From NCBI RefSeq assembly GCF_000719335.1, contig NZ_JOGB01000002.1, positions 178,693-242,692 of the forward strand: 64,000 bases of DNA, given 5' to 3'. The DNA is from Streptomyces sp. NRRL S-87. Lineage in GTDB: Bacteria > Actinomycetota > Actinomycetes > Streptomycetales > Streptomycetaceae. The position numbers were made by a program, and so were the translations under genes. The notes under the pieces were generated by a model. That model was not told the DNA's origin. It did no database searches and worked only from the letters and a program-made list of their open reading frames with translations. Positions 61,529 to 64,000 of this stretch are shown here, piece after piece (positions within the stretch are counted from its first letter, which is position 1; each line of letters starts with the position of its first letter).

Positions 61529-62866
61529 ATGGGCGCGGGCAGCGAGCAGGCCGGCATCGAGCGGGCGCGGAAGGTCGCGGAAGCACTGGAGTACCACTCC
61601 GGCTTCGGCAACGAGCACAGCTCGGAGGCCGTCCCCGGGGCCCTCCCGGACGGCCGGAACTCCCCGCAGGTCGCCCCGCTGGGCCTGTACGCCGAGCAGC
61701 TGAGCGGCAGCGCGTTCACCGAGCCGCGCGCCCGCAACCGCCGCTCGTGGCTGTACCGCATCCGCCCGTCGGCCGCCCACCCGCCGTTCGCCCGGATCGA
61801 CAACGGCGCCCTGCGCTCCGGCCCCTTCACCGAGACCGCCCCGGACCCGAACCGGCTGCGCTGGAACCCCCTGCCCGAGCCGGCGCCCGGCACGGACTTC
61901 CTGGCCGGCCTGTGGACCCTGGGCGGCAACGGCGACGCCCTGCAGCGCACCGGCATGGCCATCCACCTCTACGCCGCCAACGCGTCCATGACGGACCGGG
62001 TGTTCAGCGACTCCGACGGCGAGCTGCTGATCGTCCCCGAGCGCGGCGGACTGCTGCTGCGCACCGAGCTGGGCATGCTGCGCGCCGAGCCCGGCCACGT
62101 CGCGCTGATCCCGCGCGGCGTGCGCTTCCGCGTCGAGCTGCTGGACGAGAGCGCGCGCGGGTACGTGTGCGAGAACTACGGGCAGCCCTTCGAGCTCCCC
62201 GAGCTCGGCCCGATCGGCGCCAACGGGCTGGCCAACTCCCGCGACTTCCTCGCGCCCGTGGCGGCGTACGAGGACGTGGAGGGCCCGGTGGAGGTGGTCA
62301 ACAAGTTCTGCGGCAACCTGTGGGCCGCGACGTACGACCACTCCCCCCTCGACGTGGTCGCCTGGCACGGCACGCACGTGCCGTACGTCTACGACCTGCG
62401 CCGCTTCAACGTCATCGGCACGATCAGCTACGACCACCCGGACCCGTCGATCTTCACCGTGCTGACCTCGCCCTCGGACACCCCGGGGCTGGCGGGCGTG
62501 GACTTCGTGGTCTTCGCGCCGCGCTGGCTGGTGGGCGAGGACACCTTCCGACCGCCGTACTTCCACCGGAACGTGATGAGCGAGTACATGGGCCTGATCG
62601 AGGGCGCGTACGACGCCAAGGCCGAGGGCTTCGTGCCGGGCGGCGGCTCGCTGCACAACATGATGTCCGCGCACGGGCCGGACCGGGAGACCTTCGACAG
62701 GGCCAGCGCCGCCGAGCTGAAGCCGCAGAAGATCGACGACGGCCTGGCCTTCATGTTCGAGACCCGCTGGCCGATCACCGCGACCGCCCAGGCGGCCGGG
62801 GCGGACCACCTCCAGCGCGGTTACGACGGCGTATGGCAGGGTCTGGAGCGCCACTTCCGGTCGTAG
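61529..62866 (+). CDS. hmgA: Homogentisate 1,2-dioxygenase
   Basis: 445-residue Fe(II) enzyme (EC 1.13.11.5) that opens the homogentisate ring to maleylacetoacetate in tyrosine and phenylalanine catabolism. The N-terminus [19 protein letters not shown] (about residues 22-40) and [16 protein letters not shown] are diagnostic. The iron-site region contains [18 protein letters not shown] (His and Glu ligands, about 345-362) and [12 protein letters not shown] (about 375-386). Length is normal. The ATG follows AGCGGGAG. Controlled by the promoter and inverted repeat at 61462-61505, and followed by a hairpin terminator. Confidence 0.96.
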   Translation: MGAGSEQAGIERARKVAEALEYHSGFGNEHSSEAVPGALPDGRNSPQVAPLGLYAEQLSGSAFTEPRARNRRSWLYRIRPSAAHPPFARIDNGALRSGPFTETAPDPNRLRWNPLPEPAPGTDFLAGLWTLGGNGDALQRTGMAIHLYAANASMTDRVFSDSDGELLIVPERGGLLLRTELGMLRAEPGHVALIPRGVRFRVELLDESARGYVCENYGQPFELPELGPIGANGLANSRDFLAPVAAYEDVEGPVEVVNKFCGNLWAATYDHSPLDVVAWHGTHVPYVYDLRRFNVIGTISYDHPDPSIFTVLTSPSDTPGLAGVDFVVFAPRWLVGEDTFRPPYFHRNVMSEYMGLIEGAYDAKAEGFVPGGGSLHNMMSAHGPDRETFDRASAAELKPQKIDDGLAFMFETRWPITATAQAAGADHLQRGYDGVWQGLERHFRS

Positions 62867-62882
62867 CATGCCTGCACGTCAG

Positions 62883-62914
62883 CGTGCCTGCGCGGGACTC
62901 CCCGCGCAGGCACG
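62883..62914 (+). terminator. Terminator of hmgA
   Basis: Perfect 14-bp stem, CGTGCCTGCGCGGG (62883-62896) paired with 62901-62914, ACTC loop, 17 nt past the hmgA stop and before the GntR gene. No T-run. Confidence 0.75.
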
Positions 62915-62941
62915 TCGCCCCGCCCCTACGGAGAACCCCCC

Positions 62942-63691
62942 GTGACCGCTTTCGCCCCCGACTCGCTGGTCCTGAACCGCAAGCTCCCCCTGTGGTACCA
63001 GGTGTCGCAGTCGCTGCGCGCCTCGATACTCGGGCGGACCCCGGACGCGTCGCTGCGACTGCCGACCGAGGAGCAGCTGGCCGAGCACTACGGGGTCAGC
63101 GTCCTCACCATGCGGCAGGCGCTGAAGGAGCTCGAGTCGGAGGGGCTGATCAGCCGGCACCGGCGGCGGGGCACCTTCATCGAGCCGGGCGCCCAGCGCG
63201 GCGCACCGGTCCGGTTGCTCGGCTCGGTCGACGCGATCGTGGCCCAGCAGTCGGGCGAGCGGACCGCGGTGCTGGGGTGCGCGGCGGGACCGGTGCCGGG
63301 GGAGCTCGCGGAGTACTTCGGCGACGCCGGGGAGGTCGTCACCTACCGCCGGCTGCGCCGGGACGGCGAGAGCGGCGAGCCCACCAACTGGGCCGAGAAC
63401 GCGGTCCGCCCCGACGTCGCCGCGGCCGTCGACACCGCCGACCTGGAACGCTGGCCGATGACGAAGGTGCTGCGGGACGTGGTCGGCGTGCGGATCAGCC
63501 GGATCACGGACACGGTGGAGGCCCGGCTGGCCGACCCCGAGACGGCGGAGCTGCTGCAGGTACCGCTGCTGAGCCCGATCCTGCACTACACGGGTGTCAC
63601 GTACGACGAGGCGGGCCGCGTCGTGGACGTGGCGCGGATCCGGTACCGCGGAGACCGTTTCTCGTTCACGGTGACGGTCGAGGCTCCCTGA
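62942..63691 (+). CDS. GntR-family regulator with UTRA effector domain
   Basis: 249 residues. The GntR winged helix is LPLWYQVSQSLRASILGRTPDASLRLPTEEQLAEHYGVSVLTMRQALKELESEGLISRHRRRGTFI (about residues 15-80). The UTRA ligand domain runs from about 95 to 245 (HutC subfamily), ending SPILHYTGVTYDEAGRVVDVARIRYRGDRF. Effectors of this group are small catabolites. The GTG start follows ACGGAG. Next to hmgA but separated by a terminator; it could control hmgA or an unrelated pathway. Confidence 0.92.
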   Translation: MTAFAPDSLVLNRKLPLWYQVSQSLRASILGRTPDASLRLPTEEQLAEHYGVSVLTMRQALKELESEGLISRHRRRGTFIEPGAQRGAPVRLLGSVDAIVAQQSGERTAVLGCAAGPVPGELAEYFGDAGEVVTYRRLRRDGESGEPTNWAENAVRPDVAAAVDTADLERWPMTKVLRDVVGVRISRITDTVEARLADPETAELLQVPLLSPILHYTGVTYDEAGRVVDVARIRYRGDRFSFTVTVEAP

Positions 63692-63730
63692 CACCCGCCC
63701 CGGGCCCGACATCCGACCCCGACCCGGACC

Positions 63731-63805
63731 TTGTGTCCCGACCCCGACCGGGGTGTTGTGTCCCGGTCCCGACCCGGGTGTTGTGTCCCGGTCCGGTTCC
63801 GGGTC
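63731..63805. repeat. 25-nt tandem repeat after the GntR gene
   Basis: TTGTGTCCCG occurs at 63731, 63756 and 63781 with period 25 and diverging CCCGACCCGGGTG-type tails. Confidence 0.75.
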
Positions 63806-63864
63806 CGGGTCCCGGTCCGGGTCCGGGTCCGGGTCCGCCGGAACCAATCGAAGCCCCCGCCGGG

Positions 63865-63888
63865 CCGCCCCGTGGTGTGTGGGGGAGG
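63865..63888 (+). repeat. Dispersed intergenic repeat, copy 2
   Basis: 24 nt identical in inverted orientation to 21447-21470; the core is GTGGTGTGTGGGGGAGG. Weaker similarity (GGYGCTYGAC) continues for about 15 nt. Both copies are intergenic, downstream of genes. Confidence 0.8.
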
Positions 63889-64000
63889 CGCTTGACTGGG
63901 GTGGCAGGCTGGTCCGGAGGCAGGCCCGGGCCAGGGGTGGCCGCAGGCCAGGGCGAAGCCCCTTGCCCCTGGGGTGGGCCTGCCGCAGGGCCTGCAGGCC

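Larger units (their letters stand above)
63692..64000. other. Gene-free repeat-rich right end
   Basis: 309 nt with no recognisable gene. It contains three 25-nt tandem units headed by TTGTGTCCCG (63731, 63756, 63781), a run of GGTCCG hexamers (about 63790-63838), and a 24-nt sequence (63865-63888) that is an inverted exact copy of 21447-21470. Several GC palindromes near the end (such as GGCCTGCAGGCC at 63989) are seen. Nothing coding was found. Confidence 0.6.

Overview
The window is high-GC (about 70% or more) actinobacterial chromosome. The gene content points to Streptomyces: chaplin genes, a gylR-glpF-glpK-glpD glycerol cluster, mycothiol ligase MshC, a SoxR sensor with no neighbouring target, and many TetR regulators beside acyl-CoA genes. 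From memory, the order resembles the S. coelicolor metH-gylR-mshC-chpC/chpH-soxR-hmgA region (SCO165x to SCO171x). It reads as conserved core chromosome: there is no transposase, integrase, phage, CRISPR or antibiotic-megasynthase gene.

Layout. 1-11 kb: a partial HAD phosphatase and cobalamin-dependent methionine synthase on the minus strand; divergently, gylR and the glycerol uptake/catabolism operon glpF-glpK-glpD, then an SRPBCC protein and a PAC2 protein. 11-15 kb: mshC and a tightly packed minus-strand trio (histidine phosphatase, DUF3090, PI3/4-kinase-like SCO1664 family). 15-22 kb: CorA, a ferritin-like protein, an F420-type (LLM) oxidoreductase, an aldo/keto reductase, and a long protein that looks like a RecD2 helicase without its ATPase motifs. 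22-24 kb: a DUF5703 protein and two chaplins (cell-wall-anchored ChpC with a collagen-like linker, short ChpH). 24-33 kb: an M20 peptidase, tRNA-Leu(GAG), two amino-acid permeases, a repeat-like helical protein, an ASCH protein, a KstD-like flavoprotein and a Nudix hydrolase.

33-48 kb holds small membrane proteins, an MBL hydrolase and several acyl-CoA units, each beside a TetR gene: phosphotransferase/acyl-CoA dehydrogenase against SDR/acyl-CoA synthetase, a MaoC hydratase, and a second acyl-CoA dehydrogenase. An alpha/beta hydrolase, a zinc-ribbon protein, a BKACE-like protein and SoxR are interspersed. 48-56 kb: a Zn alcohol dehydrogenase with an aldehyde dehydrogenase, a CitMHS citrate transporter, a molybdopterin oxidoreductase and a further TetR. 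56-62 kb: an uncharacterised exported operon (beta-helix membrane protein, cupredoxin-like lipoprotein, polytopic membrane protein). 61-64 kb: homogentisate dioxygenase hmgA and a GntR regulator.

The strongest new observations are regulatory. Three different palindromes can be assigned to the three TetR genes between 37 and 48 kb, each recurring upstream of acyl-CoA or aldehyde genes in this window. A GylR-site repeat lies before both gylR and glpF. The chaplin leader carries a hairpin and an ECF-type promoter. hmgA has a promoter overlapped by a long inverted repeat. The most interesting protein-level signals are the pseudo-RecD2 helicase and the cell-surface operon at 56.7-61.4 kb, which contains a duplicated stop/start junction that creates a 42-codon bridging ORF. 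All functional statements rest on reading motifs by eye; no database search was possible.
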